Shown here one piece after another: positions 49,765 through 60,892 of a DNA stretch of 64,000 nt; the stretch's first letter is position 1; every line of letters starts with the position of its first letter. The position numbers were made by a program, and so were the translations under genes. The stretch comes from Chionis minor (lineage: Eukaryota; Chordata; Aves; Charadriiformes; Chionididae). The DNA lies in contig VZSF01006838.1 in assembly GCA_013398295.1 (NCBI GenBank), forward strand, positions 253 to 64,252, given 5' to 3'. The notes beneath the pieces were generated by a model that worked only from the letters and a program-made list of their open reading frames with translations, had not been told where the DNA came from and ran no database searches.

Positions 49765-49977
49765 TTGTTTGTTATCGCAATAAGTGTAAACAAGAGCCTC
49801 TCTGCATACCATTCCTTGGCATAAATTATAAATAGTGAAGTCTCATCAGTATGAAAGCAAAGAGTTTCTGCACAATATGCTGTAAATTTCAGCGAGTTCA
49901 GTTAGCTAGAAGAATCTTAGCTGCAAAGTAAAATTACTGAACAGAAAATTGGTTCTGTTTTACCTCAAACCAGGACA

Positions 49978-50662
49978 GTTGTATAAAATTTTTTTTAACA
50001 ACATCAGCAATATAAGTGCTAGAGGTTGCTGAATCCAGTAGCCCAATGAGTATGAGGCTGCTGTGGCTCCATGTCCCCAGGTCCAGCCAGTAGCAAGGGT
50101 AAGTACGAATTCCTGACAGGCACATATGCATGAATACACACACGCGCAATACACATACACATGACTAACCACATGGATCAACATAGACAGAAAACACAGC
50201 ACTGAAACAAGCATGGGTGGGCTGACAGCTTTGTCTTCTCCACCAATCAAGGCTGACATCTGCTGACAGAATACATATACATATACGTGTATACATGTTT
50301 ATCCACAATAGAAATTGTAGGTACTCAATCTACCCCTTAGTTGGCCCCAGATTCTCAGATCTCTCGAGTTGCTGGCACTGAAATGCACAAGGCCCTAAGA
50401 TTCACAGCCCCACTCCATTATCAAGTTCCCAGACCTATGGTCTCCCTGGTATCTGGCTCTTAAACCCTCCTTTCAGCTACTTGCTTACTACTCTGGCTTG
50501 AAGTTCACTACTGAATTACATACACGCAAAAGCACAAAGCTGATGTTCCTAGGGAAAGATACAGCCCTTCTTTCCGATTGCTCTCATCCAGACCTATGGG
50601 CGCCTGTGACCCATGGCCTCTCCGCCATTTGCTGAGGCACTGATACTTCTACTCATGCCCAT
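49978..50662 (-). mobile_element. Possible older LTR sequence, distal part
   Basis: The region is richer in GC than the surroundings and contains the block GAGTTGCTGGCACTG (50366-50380). The same block type is repeated in LTR-like sequence at 63231-63330, where it lies in the same orientation, and TACACACACGCG-type short runs occur near 50134. It may be the U5 side of an older minus-strand LTR split by the insertion at 50663. No termini were found, so this is a tentative call. Confidence 0.35.
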
Positions 50663-51256
50663 TGTACTGGCTTTGGCTACGATGGAGTTAATATTTTTCA
50701 TATTAGCTTGTATGATGTATTTTGCATTTGAGACCAAAACAGTGTTGGTAACACACGCAATTTTTTGTTATTGCTGAGCAGTACTTGGACAGTATCAAGG
50801 TCTTTTCTGCTTCTTACGCTACCCTGCCAAGGAGTAGGCTGGGGGTGGTCAACAGGCTGGGAGGTGACACAGCTGGGACAGATGACCCAAACTGATCAGA
50901 GGGATATCCCATACCATAAAACATTGTGTTCAGCAATAAAAGCAGGAGTAAGAATGAGGAAGAGTGGGGCATTTGGAGTTACTGTATTGGTCTTCCCAAG
51001 TAATTGTCAAGTATGATAAAGTCCAGTTTTCCTGGAGACGGCTGAATATCTGCCTGCCAATGGGAAGTAGTGAAAGAATACCTTATTTTGGTTTGCTTGT
51101 ACATGCAGCTTTTACTTTACCTATTAAACTGTCTTTATATCTCAATGCCCAAGTTTTCTCACTTTTATGCTTTCTATTCTCTTCGCCATCCCACTGAGGG
51201 GGAAATAAGGGAGCTGCTGTGTGGTGTTTAGCTGCTTACTGTCTTCAACTACAACA
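50663..51256 (+). mobile_element. ERVL-like LTR
   Basis: It begins TGTACTGGCTTTGGC and ends CAACTACAACA. GCTGAGCAGTACTTGGACAG, the TTAAACTGTCTTTATATCTC block holding an ATTAAA signal, and the GAGGGGGAAATAAGGGAGCT block match the family at 40744 and 16995. Flanks are CCCAT before and CACAT after, a 4-of-5 match that may be a decayed 5-bp target duplication. It is 594 bp and a solo LTR. Confidence 0.87.
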
Positions 51257-51860
51257 CACATGCACAAAAAATAAAGTTCCCCATCACACAGGGGGAAAAA
51301 ATGGGAGAAATACAGTTTAATAAGACCAGACATGCTGTTGTGACTAGGTACAGGGCATGGTCGCACAACAGTACTGACCAGCAACCCACTTAATTATGAC
51401 TTATATTTACGTTTATCCTTTGTTCTCTGTTTTCCCATACTTTTTCATCCGCTGCTCCACCTTGATCCTTTCCCTTTCTTGCCTTCCTCTAAAACCCCCT
51501 TGTTTCTCATAAGCACAATCTGCTTAAAAACATCCCATGTTAAGTTTTATACAGTCCCTAAATGTCCTTTTCATTGAATCCTATTCCCCTGTAGACAATA
51601 ACAGTCTGCAAGGTGATCCTTTAAGGGGATAATTTCTTTGGCTGATTCCTCTTGGGATTCATGTGTGGCCTGCCTGATAGCAGTAGGAATTGTTCATTGT
51701 TTTCTTTGGTGGCCCTGGGAGCAGCCAGGTCAGGGTCTTCCCTGTTCTCGGAGAAACCCAGGTTACTGAGGCTCCTCTGCCTGTCCTTATTTCTCTAATC
51801 CTCTCCGGGCTCTTGTGTTTATGGTGATCAGCCTTTAATCATATAATCTAATGGTAAGGA
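51257..51860 (-). mobile_element. Possible older LTR sequence, proximal part
   Basis: On the minus strand a GTATAAAAC TATA-like box (around 51546-51556) and an ATTAAACTGTATTTCTCCC block precede the junction with the inserted LTR, an order fitting a U3-R part. Together with 49978-50662 it could form one older LTR. No termini or repeats prove it. Confidence 0.3.
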
Positions 51861-53321
51861 CAAAAGACAGGAAGAGGACAGTCTTGCAGATGGGGATCTG
51901 ATGCTTAGGAAAGAAAAGACTCAGAAAAAATACATGGTGCCTTGGGACCTTATTTTCTGGAAGTGCATGAGGTCTCTGTTTATAGCTTTATTAGGTGTTT
52001 GGAGCAGGATTTAAAAGCCTATATTTACCAGGTGGAGCATTTTCACTATTAGCAGTGCTTGTGGACAAAATACTTGAGAAAGTAATTTAAAGGTGGTGTT
52101 GCTGTTGTTTTCTAATCTGAACAGAAAGACCTGCTAGATACATATGAGGTATAAGTCATAAACTGAAAGGCATGTGTTCATCCTTTCTATTTATCTATAC
52201 AGAACTTCTGAAGGTTTCTTATCCAGCTGATTTTCTTTTAATGAAAACAGTAACTTAAGCTCCATCATAGGTCCATCAATTATCACAGAAGCCAAGTTGT
52301 TTTCCACAGCTTGTACAACAATTAAATAGAAAAAAGTTTTTCTTTTACAGTAAGATAACAGCATGGCTCAGAGGAAACCATGTACCTGCTTTCAGAAAAT
52401 TGTGGGCTAAATTTTACTATTATTCATGGAACAATAGTTTCTGTATGTCCTAACCTCTTCTGATTTTGAAAGTGCGACCTCACTATTGAGTTAACACAGA
52501 ATAGTACTTTCTTTAAGTACTAGGTTTTTGTTAAAAGGGGAAAAAAAATGTACTTGCAAAAAAAATAATAATTATACAGACTCAGTAGAGTTTCGTGCAT
52601 ATTCACTGGCCTTTTGAATTCAAAATAGAATCAAATTTATATGTTTTATACATGTACTTTATATTTCATAATATGTCCAAGTTGTGATATGTCTCCTCAA
52701 TATGAACCAAATGCTTCATGAATTCATTAAGATTTACTGTACCTCATGCTGTATTCAGTACAGAATAGACAACTGCATGTAACACAGATTTTGATCATTG
52801 ATGTTTGCTTATTTTATTTGTTCTTAGATTATTTTTTTGGTACTGGCAACATCTATGTGAAAATGCAGGCCTGGATTCTTATGTTTGAATTCTTACAGGC
52901 TGACTCAGTAATCTAACTGAATAAGGTAGGCATGTTGTCACCCTCGGCACATTAAAGTACACATGGAAAACAATATGTAAAAGATATTCTGTCTACTGTA
53001 TGAATCAGCCTTTGGAAATGTCTCCTGTATACACAGGGAACCTAAGATGGTTGTTCTTGCCTATTGAGGAATAACATGTAGTAACTGGAAGAATACTTAC
53101 TTCTGCTTAAAGAGCAAAGCAGAAGAGGTTGAATTTCTTTCTTCAGTAAGTTTAGAAATATTTTTCCTTTATCTATGTGTTTTCTACAAGAAAAACTGAA
53201 GATGGAATGGAAATTTCAGCATTCATTTAGTTTGTCACCTGTATTTGAAAAAAACCCAACACCATGAACAGACCAAAAACCATAGTCTTAATTTAGAAAA
53301 ATACTACTCTTACACATAAAA
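51861..53321. other. Unique sequence, nothing recognised
   Basis: No supported feature. Confidence 0.5.
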
Positions 53322-53596
53322 TATAGACTAATAGACTCATAGATTCATTTAGATTGGAAAAGACTTTTGAGAACACTGAGTCCAACTGTTAACCTAGCAT
53401 TGCCAAGTCCACCACTAAACCACTACCCTAGGCACCACATCTACTTTTAAATATCTCCAGGGATGGTGACACAACCACTTCCCTGGGCAGCCTGTTCCAA
53501 CGTTTAACAACTGTTTCAGTGAAGAAATGTTTCCTAATATTCAATCTAAACCTCCCCGGCATAACTTGAGGCTGTTTCCTCTTGTCCTATCACTTG

Positions 53597-54562
53597 TTAC
53601 GTGGAAAAGAGACCAAAACCCACCTCGCTACAACCACCTTTCAGGTAGTTGTAGAGAGCGATAAGGTTTCCCCTCAGCCTCCTTTTCCCCAGGCTAAACA
53701 ACCCCAATTCCCTCAGTTGCTCCTCATAAGATTTGTTCTCTAGACCCTTCACCAGCTTCTTCGCTGTCCTTCTTCGGATGCGCTCCAGCTCCTTAATGTC
53801 TTCCTTGTCGTGAAGGGTCCACAACTGAACACAATATTTGAGGTGCACCAGTACTGAGTACAGGGGGATGATCACTTCCCTAGTCCTGCTGGCCACACTG
53901 TTTCTGATACAAGCCAAGATGTTGTTGGCCTTCTTGGCCCCCTGGGCACAGTGCTGGCTCATATCAGCCTGCTGTTGACAAACACCCCTAGGTCCTTTTC
54001 CACCCAGGCAGCTTTGCAGCCATTCTTCCACAAGCCTGTAATGTTGCAGAGTTGTTGTGACTCAAGTGCAGGACCCGGCACTTGGCCTTGTTGATCCTCA
54101 CACCATTGGCCCCAGCCCATCAATCCAGTGTGTCCAGATCGCTCTGTAGAGCCTTCCTACCCTCAAGGAGATCGACGCTGCCACACAACTTGATGTCGTC
54201 TGAAAACTTACTGAGGGTGTACTCAATGCCCTCATCCAGATCATTGAAAAAATGTTGAAGAGAGCTGGCCTCAATACTGAGCCCTGGGGAACACCACTTG
54301 TGACCATCTGCAAACTGTCATTAACTCTATTCACCACAACTCTTGGGGTCCCTTAACCATCCAGCCAGTTTTTTTACCCAGCAAAACGTACACCTATCCA
54401 AGTCATGAGCAGCCAGTTTCTGCAGGAGAATGCTGTGGGAAATGGTGTCAAAGGTTTACTGAAGTCCAGGTAAACAACACCCATGGCCTTTCCATCATCC
54501 ACTAAGCAGGTCACCTTGTCATCAAAGGAGATCAGGTTAGTCAAGAAGGACCTGCCTTTCAT
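53597..54562 (-). pseudogene. CR1 ORF2 reverse transcriptase, frameshifted
   Basis: Three frames carry successive parts: 54374-54562 (MKGRSFLTNLISFDDKVTCL, VVYLDFSK of motif A, then frameshifted), 54098-54337 ([17 protein letters not shown], motif B, after which the frame shifts so motif C is not readable), and 53597-54031 ([71 protein letters not shown]). Several indels separate them. It is inactive. Confidence 0.9.
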
Positions 54563-54591
54563 AAACCCATGCTGACTGGATCATCCATTGT

Positions 54592-54720
54592 AACGCTCCA
54601 GTTGTGTGAGTTATCCCACCATGTTTCTGTGATGGCAACTACATCATAGTTTTACCAGCTCCACAGTGTCTTTCAGCTCCTCATGTTTGTTGCCCATGCT
54701 GCAGACACTGGTGTAGATGC
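54592..54720 (-). pseudogene. Start of CR1 ORF2 endonuclease, fused to RT remnant
   Basis: On the minus strand the segment encodes MGNKHEELKDTVELV followed, after small frame changes, by an ITETWWD-type block (CACAGAAACATGGTGGGATA), which is the amino-terminal part of the CR1 AP endonuclease including its catalytic Glu. It then runs directly into RT sequence at about 54580 (CAGTCAGCATGGG, the SQHGF block). Confidence 0.75.
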
Positions 54721-54979
54721 ACTTCAGTTGGGCCATTGATCCTGCCACCATTTGCGGGGGGAGAAGCCCTAATTCCTGCGTGGCTATTCTCAGGCACTTC
54801 TGTGGTTTCTAACACATAAATAACCCTTGAGTCTTTGCTGCTATATGGATCTCCATCCTTTGCCTCCACTGAGATGGCAGACTGAAGGACTTCACTAACA
54901 CGTTGACCCTCAAACATTGGCATGCCACTCCCAGCCTTATCACTAGCAAGCCTGGTTTTATCCTTTTCCCCCTTCAAAT

Positions 54980-56110
54980 CTAGTTTAATGCTCTTTTAAT
55001 GAGCCCTGCTAATTCCTGCACAAATATCCTTTTCCCCTTTTGGAACAGGTGTATCCTGTCTGTTGCCAGCAGGCCTGGTGTCATGTAAACTGATCCATGA
55101 TCAAAAAGCCTGAAATTCTGACAGTGATACCAGGCTTGGAGCCACTTACCGATCTGCTGGCTCTTGCTGTTTCTTCCCTCATCATTCCCTGCAACTGGAA
55201 GGACAGAGGACATGATCTGTGCTCCTGATCCATTAGCCAGTCATTCTGAAGTCTCTCTCGATTTCCCTAGGAACTCCATCACTGCCTACTTGAAAAAGCA
55301 ATAACGGATAATATCCCAAGGGCCGTATCAGGGCAGGAATTTCCTCATCACATCTTTAACCCAGGCCCCAGGAATGCAGGAGACTTCCCTAAGAAGTGGG
55401 TCTGGTCTGCATATTGGACCTTCTGTTCCCCTCAGGAGAGAGTCTCCTATGACAATGACCAGTCTTTTTTCCTTTGTGGAAAAGGTTTTGATGAACGGCA
55501 CAGACCAACTTAACCTCAGTGACACCTCCAACCTAGATGAAGCATCGTCCTCATTATTGTTTGGTTCCACTTGCAAAGTATTGTACCTATTCTGCAAGGG
55601 CACCCAGAAAGGTGGTATAAGCACAGAGCAGACACATCTGCTGTTCCAGGCAGGAAGTTGCTGCCATTGTACTCTGTTCCTTAAGTCACCATGTTCAGCC
55701 AGGTGGAGAGAGTATAAGAAATACTCCATATCACGTGTCCTGTCTGGCTGCTGGGGCTGTCCCAGGGAAGGTAGGATATGATTCCAGTAATCTAGGTCTC
55801 TCTCAGACCCCCTAATACTCCTCAACCTACTCACCTCCTCCTAGAGCTCTGCCACTTAGCAGAGAAGTTCCTTTACCTGGGTGCATCTCCCACAGGTGTG
55901 CTCACTACTGCTGTGCGGTACCGGCATAAGAGTAGGGCACACCCTGCAGCCTGACAGCTGGATGGCAGCATGTTCTCACTGGAGCTCTGTCTGGGAATCT
56001 TCATCGGTAGTGGCAAGTGCAGAGTTTAGAGTGGACATAGCCTTCTGCTTGGTGGACAGCATTACTCCCTGGTCAAGTCAGCAGAGTTACAGCACCCTTC
56101 CTGCGTAACT
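54980..56110 (-). pseudogene. CR1 ORF1 protein with SGNH-esterase-like domain, broken
   Basis: CR1 ORF1 encodes a nucleic-acid-associated protein that carries an SGNH-hydrolase-like (esterase) domain. Here the 168-codon frame 55328-55834 begins MSRLRSIRGSERDLDYWN and contains VIVIGDSLLRGTEGPICRPD; GDS (codons 130-132, 55439-55447) is SGNH block I with the catalytic serine. The 77-codon frame 54980-55213 contains TDRIHLFQKGKRIFVQELAG; the D and H (55058-55060, 55049-55051) fit block V. The amino-terminal cysteine-containing part (CGRCTQVKELL region, about 55840-55915) is in yet another broken frame. Stops and frameshifts make it non-functional. Confidence 0.85.
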
Positions 56111-56115
56111 CAACT

Positions 56116-58121
56116 CGTAACAGCTTCATCGAGAACAAATTTTTGCTATAGATCTTTAAAATCACATCAAAACAAATTAAATACAGGAAAAAAACAGGTT
56201 ATTCCCCAAAAAGTTTAACAGCTTTTGGCACCATTCTGACATTGAGGGGCAAAATTTCATTCATATTGCAAAATATTTCTCTTCAGTTTTATTAAAAAAA
56301 AATTCTCACTTTTTGCCATGTTGAACATAAATTCTCAAGAAAGTAAATAATAACATCATTTGGTTTCCATTTCCTTTGAGGTACTAAAAGGAAAAGATTA
56401 ACTCACATTCTTAGTGAAGGATTATTCTCATCAAACAAACAGAGATTGACAGGGTGGATTAATCTCACATAATAGATACCTACAGCGTGGAATCTGTATC
56501 TGAACTAGTCATGACAAATTCTTGTATAATCAACCAACAGAACTAGCACTTAGAGGGTCTGATTCAGCTGATCTATTTTAGATACTTGTGTTTGGACAAA
56601 TACCTGTTTCTCTCCACTGAGAGACTGACTAAGAAAGGAGCCTAGAGTTACTAAGTCCAATGTCAAGAAAACACACTTGTAACGAATGGCAGAATCTAAT
56701 GGACTAGGACCAAATTAGGACTTGGCTTACTCCCACTGAAGAATAAAACTGGATTTTCAGACTTTTTTAGAACCAGAGAACACTAGTGTTACAAAACACA
56801 TTAACTTTTCCCAGATGTCATTTTCACATTTCTTCCCAAGAGCTTTGAGCTACATTTAGATTAATCCTGACCTGCCATCATTTAAGGTGGTTTTACATAT
56901 GATTAATGCAAATTTCATAGATAAGCTCAGATCTTAGTCATGTTAGTTTTACAAGAAAATTTTAGCCAGAATTCAGCTTTACAGTCATACATCTCAATTT
57001 AGGGGTCTACAATTTAGAGGTTCAGCTCCCGACTACATAGAGGTACATTTGCATGTATGCATAAGTACAAGATTCAAGTCAGTTGCCTAATAAATTCAGA
57101 ACAGATGCAACTACTGCCTTTTGAGATACCTGAACACATCTGAGACATTCAACTAGGTCTAGCATTTGTGTCACCAGGTATAAATGACCCTGCCCTTGTA
57201 GAGCAGACCTGAAGCCAGCTGTGACATCTCACTTAGATGCCTGTGCTCAGACAACAAAACAGACCTCCTACACAATGCAGTCACTGGTGTCTGAAGAGCT
57301 ATTTTGCTGAGCCAAATGTTGACAAACTGAATAGAGACATGGATTTTTTTTTTTGGTTTTTTTTTTTTTTTTCTGAAAGTACGAGGACTGGAAAAATTCT
57401 TGGTGCTTTATAATTATTTTGATAAAATCACCTAATTAATTCTTTCTACGAAAATAATTCACTAAACCAAAAAAAAAAAAAAATTAAAAACCACAAGAAA
57501 TGCTGTGTACTTGGAGATACTGCTTTGGAAAATGGCACAACAGGTTAGCATAAAACAATTCTGCAGAGAGAAGACAATTTGGGAAATGACAAAAGAAAAC
57601 TATCCAACAGAAACTGTCCTGGTAAACACAATGTATAATGTTGAATTTCTTTTCTTTTTTTTAAGGAACATCTGTATCTCAAATTGATGTAAAAATATAT
57701 TAAATACTGATTCTTTAATTTATTGCATATTGATACTTAAGTGTTTCATCTTATACACAGATGCAGAAAACATGTTACATTTGCACATACTTTTTTCTTG
57801 AAAAATGAAAAGAGCACTAGCTTGAATTATTAAATAGAAGTCATCAGGACAAAAAATATAACATTTTGCAGTTATATAGGCCTTTTCTGGACACAGATAA
57901 GTGTTCAGTTGTACTTTATATGTATAGCTTACAGTAAAAGGCAAGCAGTTTCTTCTAGTCCTTGCATGACATTTAAATTGAAGGTCATTACTTTGGGTAC
58001 TTCCACTTTCTGAATACAAAAACTGAGACATTCATACTTTGATCTAGTAATTTAGTTCTAGATATTCTATTTGGAAAACTTTGGCTTTAGAATTTCACCT
58101 TGCAATAAGTGTCTCCCAGTC
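56116..58121. other. Unique sequence, nothing recognised
   Basis: AT-rich, with T runs at about 57343-57372 and an A run at about 57469-57482. No gene supported. Confidence 0.5.
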
Positions 58122-58122
58122 N
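58122..58122. other. Assembly gap or ambiguous base, single N
   Basis: Single N within CCCAGTC-N-GGTGGTTC. Confidence 0.95.
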
Positions 58123-58255
58123 GGTGGTTCTTCACAGAAAGTCCACACAGAAAGGAAGATTCATAACAGCAAAACAAAAATGCAGGAGAAAACCTGTATC
58201 TTAATTAATAATATTAATTTTTTAAAAGTAAAAAAAAAAAAAATCAAAAGAAGAA

Positions 58256-58873
58256 GATAAAAATGAAAGCTTTCTGCTAATTTGACTTCTCTGATATTGT
58301 TATGAAGTGTAAGTGCCTGATTATTCTGTGATGTTAAGGCACGAATTTTTAGTATTAGTTTGTTCCAAATGATGAGATATGATATGTAACACAGCTGGGA
58401 AATGTGAGGATTTTTCCTACTAAAACAGTACCATTTGACTATCAGAAATATTTGCCACATTACATATAGATTATGATACCTATTGAAATCAATAAGTGAT
58501 TGATAATTGTTATCTTTTTAATGAATAGGGGAAAATATAGTCTCTATTAAAAGTCTATCTAGAACTTCAAGACTGATGACATCTTTGAGAATTTTACTTT
58601 TTCAGAAGAAGAATATATCCCTGAGAAAACTCAGGCTGATGCATCTGTAGTGGATATCTCTCGATCTATGTTGAGCCTCATTAAATCACTTTGCTGGATA
58701 CAGAAGTATGAATCAGCCTGTTGATCAGGCCCTATGTTCTAGCAAAGATCATCAGAGTGATGCATAGACAGTCTTGAAGTCCCATTTAAACACTTCAAAT
58801 AGACTGTAAGTGGGAGTTAAATGCTTTATAGGTTTCTGATAGCTTTTCACAGAGGGAATTACACCCTAAATGA
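58256..58873. repeat. 618-bp exact duplicate, copy 1 (assembly artefact)
   Basis: The segment from GATAAAAATGAAAG to CACCCTAAATGA recurs at 59112-59729 with no difference that I can see by eye. It ends directly at an N (58874). Unmerged contig ends or a misplaced gap-fill piece are the likely cause. Content is unique AT-rich sequence with no gene. Confidence 0.9.
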
Positions 58874-59111
58874 NACAACTTGAAGTCTGTTTAATAGCAC
58901 ATGTGCAATAGACAGATATATAGATCTCTGAAGTCAGATGGCATATTATGTATACAAGTTTATACTTTCTCATGGGACTGCTTTTCCTTTTCATGAAGGC
59001 TGAATCATTTCCTAAACAGTCCACTGCACATAGAAATGAACAAGCTGCATTATCCCCAGGCTATTGCCAGGAATAGAAAACAACCCCAACCCTTTTCTTT
59101 CGTTGTAATGN
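58874..59111. other. N-bounded 236-bp segment between duplicate copies
   Basis: The N at 58874 and the N at 59111 enclose 236 bp found only once in the window. It may be a contig end belonging to a neighbouring place or a scaffold filler. No feature was recognised in it. Confidence 0.8.
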
Positions 59112-59729
59112 GATAAAAATGAAAGCTTTCTGCTAATTTGACTTCTCTGATATTGTTATGAAGTGTAAGTGCCTGATTATTCTGTGATGTTAAGGCACGA
59201 ATTTTTAGTATTAGTTTGTTCCAAATGATGAGATATGATATGTAACACAGCTGGGAAATGTGAGGATTTTTCCTACTAAAACAGTACCATTTGACTATCA
59301 GAAATATTTGCCACATTACATATAGATTATGATACCTATTGAAATCAATAAGTGATTGATAATTGTTATCTTTTTAATGAATAGGGGAAAATATAGTCTC
59401 TATTAAAAGTCTATCTAGAACTTCAAGACTGATGACATCTTTGAGAATTTTACTTTTTCAGAAGAAGAATATATCCCTGAGAAAACTCAGGCTGATGCAT
59501 CTGTAGTGGATATCTCTCGATCTATGTTGAGCCTCATTAAATCACTTTGCTGGATACAGAAGTATGAATCAGCCTGTTGATCAGGCCCTATGTTCTAGCA
59601 AAGATCATCAGAGTGATGCATAGACAGTCTTGAAGTCCCATTTAAACACTTCAAATAGACTGTAAGTGGGAGTTAAATGCTTTATAGGTTTCTGATAGCT
59701 TTTCACAGAGGGAATTACACCCTAAATGA
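59112..59729. repeat. 618-bp exact duplicate, copy 2 (assembly artefact)
   Basis: Second copy of 58256-58873, directly following the N at 59111. This copy runs on into the downstream unique sequence without a gap. Confidence 0.9.
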
Positions 59730-60142
59730 ATGTACAGGCTGCCTACATGTTTTGTATGGTGTCAGGAATTCATAAGCTGAATTTCAGAGAATTTCTCTGT
59801 TCTTTTTACACTGTAGACTTCTCACAGGAATTGTTTTATGTCTCTAATACTGATAGTCTGTAAACATTATAGCACATGGATTTTGTTTTAAAAAGCAGTT
59901 ACCAAATTACCATTGTCGGAGAGTTAGGATTTTTTTCATTATATCAAACCCTTATTAGTCCAATACAAAGAACAAGACAAAATTATCTGTGGGATTTTTT
60001 TTCCCCTAGAAACTAAGGAGAGGTGTATGATTGTAATACCACTTGTTTCTGACCTCTTCTTTTTTTCTTTTTTTTTTTTTATCCTTCATTTACTCTAGTT
60101 ATTTCATCAAAACCTCCATTGTTATTTAATTCCAACAGAGAG
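59730..60142. other. Unique sequence, nothing recognised
   Basis: AT-rich; a T-rich run lies at about 60057-60081, just before a CR1 3' end. Confidence 0.5.
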
Positions 60143-60472
60143 ATCACAGAATCATTCAGGATAGAAGACACCTCTTCTTGAGATCATCTACTCCAATCCC
60201 CTGGTCAAGTAGGGACAGCTACAGAATGTTGCCCAGGACCACGTACAGCTGGGTTTTTAATAACTCCAAGGATGGAGACTCCACAACCTCCCTGGGCAAC
60301 TCGTTCCAGTTTTTGAGCATCCTCACAGTAAAGAAGCATTTTCTTGTGTTCAGATGGAATTTTATGTGTGTCAGTTTTTGTGCATTGAATCTTGTCCTGT
60401 CAGTGGACACCACTGAAAAAAATCTGGTTCCCTTGTCTTCATTACATCCCATAGGTGTTTATACCTTCTCCC
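60143..60472 (-). mobile_element. CR1 LINE 3' end fragment
   Basis: The plus strand opens with the inverted tail (ATCACAGAATCATTCAGG) and continues with the end of ORF2. The minus frame 60219-60452 reads FFSVVSTDRTRFNAQKLTHI and [18 protein letters not shown], the conserved C-terminal block of CR1 ORF2. Similarity stops at about 60472, ten bases before an LTR end. Confidence 0.9.
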
Positions 60473-60640
60473 TTCCCCCTCTGTCACGCTCCACTCAAAC
60501 CTGCTCGGAAGAGGGGAGCGGGATGGCTGTGACTCGGATTTGCAAATCCCCAGCAGTGTGAACTAAGGTGAGACAACTCTCAAGGTCCATACACAAAGAT
60601 TTATTAGCTTAACTGGGTCCACGATAATTGATTATGTATG

Positions 60641-60761
60641 TAACAAATTATGGCAAGCAGTAAAATACACGTTGCGTTAGTTAACAGACATACAACAGAT
60701 TATGGTAAGCAGTACTTAACAAGAGATATGCAATGGATTATGGTGAGCAGTAAGGTATGCC
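60641..60761. repeat. Three degenerate direct repeats inside the LTR-like region
   Basis: Units built on ACAAATTATGGCAAGCAGTA, ACAGATTATGGTAAGCAGTA and ATGGATTATGGTGAGCAGTA recur at roughly 45-50 bp spacing. U3 direct repeats of this sort are common in retroviral LTRs, so they support that call. Confidence 0.75.
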
Positions 60762-60791
60762 TTGCATTATTTGCTTAACTCTAGGAGAAAA

Positions 60792-60837
60792 GCAAAAACA
60801 GAGAAAGAGAGACAGAGAAAGAGAGAGAGAGAGACAG
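60792..60837. repeat. (GA)n-rich simple repeat
   Basis: Alternating GA with AAAGA and GACA interruptions over about 45 bp. Confidence 0.9.
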
Positions 60838-60892
60838 ATCACCGGTCCTGGTTCTAAGGCTGGTCCAGCCACCAGGTGGTGGGGTCTCTGGT

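Larger units (their letters stand above)
48924..49977 (-). mobile_element. LTR, ERVK-like, inflated by an assembly duplication
   Basis: On the minus strand it starts TGTCCTGGTTTGAGGTAAAA at 49977 and ends with a GGAGAGAGAGGTGGGGGTAC block, then GTTCGTCGCAGTGGTCAGTG and CCCAAACCACAACA, all characteristic of a passerine-type ERVK LTR as I know it. An ATTAAA signal lies at 49046-49051 (reverse complement). The assembled length is 1054 bp, but 301 bp come from the duplication around the N at 49464, so the real LTR is about 753 bp. No viral genes were seen beside it. Confidence 0.8.
53322..56115 (-). mobile_element. CR1 LINE with ORF1, internally deleted in ORF2
   Basis: A 2.8-kb minus-strand CR1. 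From low to high coordinates it has a decayed 3' tail (AGACTAATAGACTCATAGAT), 3' UTR and C-terminal code, RT (to about 54580), a junction to the first 40 or so codons of the endonuclease (54592-54720), the ORF1-ORF2 spacer, and ORF1 (54980-56110). The endonuclease remainder, linker and first part of RT (well over 1 kb in CR1) are missing. It shares subfamily-specific code with the plus-strand copy at 6605-9168, for example [18 protein letters not shown]. Confidence 0.9.

Noticed and set aside
48925..49983. GTTGTG / GTTGTA as target duplication of the ERVK-like LTR
   Set aside because: Using it would force the LTR to lack its TG end; the boundary cannot be settled by eye.
55374..55781. 135-codon plus frame
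   Set aside because: Antisense shadow of CR1 ORF1; the minus strand gives the recognisable SGNH-like protein.
58161..59316. Two copies of the same 60-100-codon minus frame
   Set aside because: The duplication is an assembly artefact and the frame has no coding signature.
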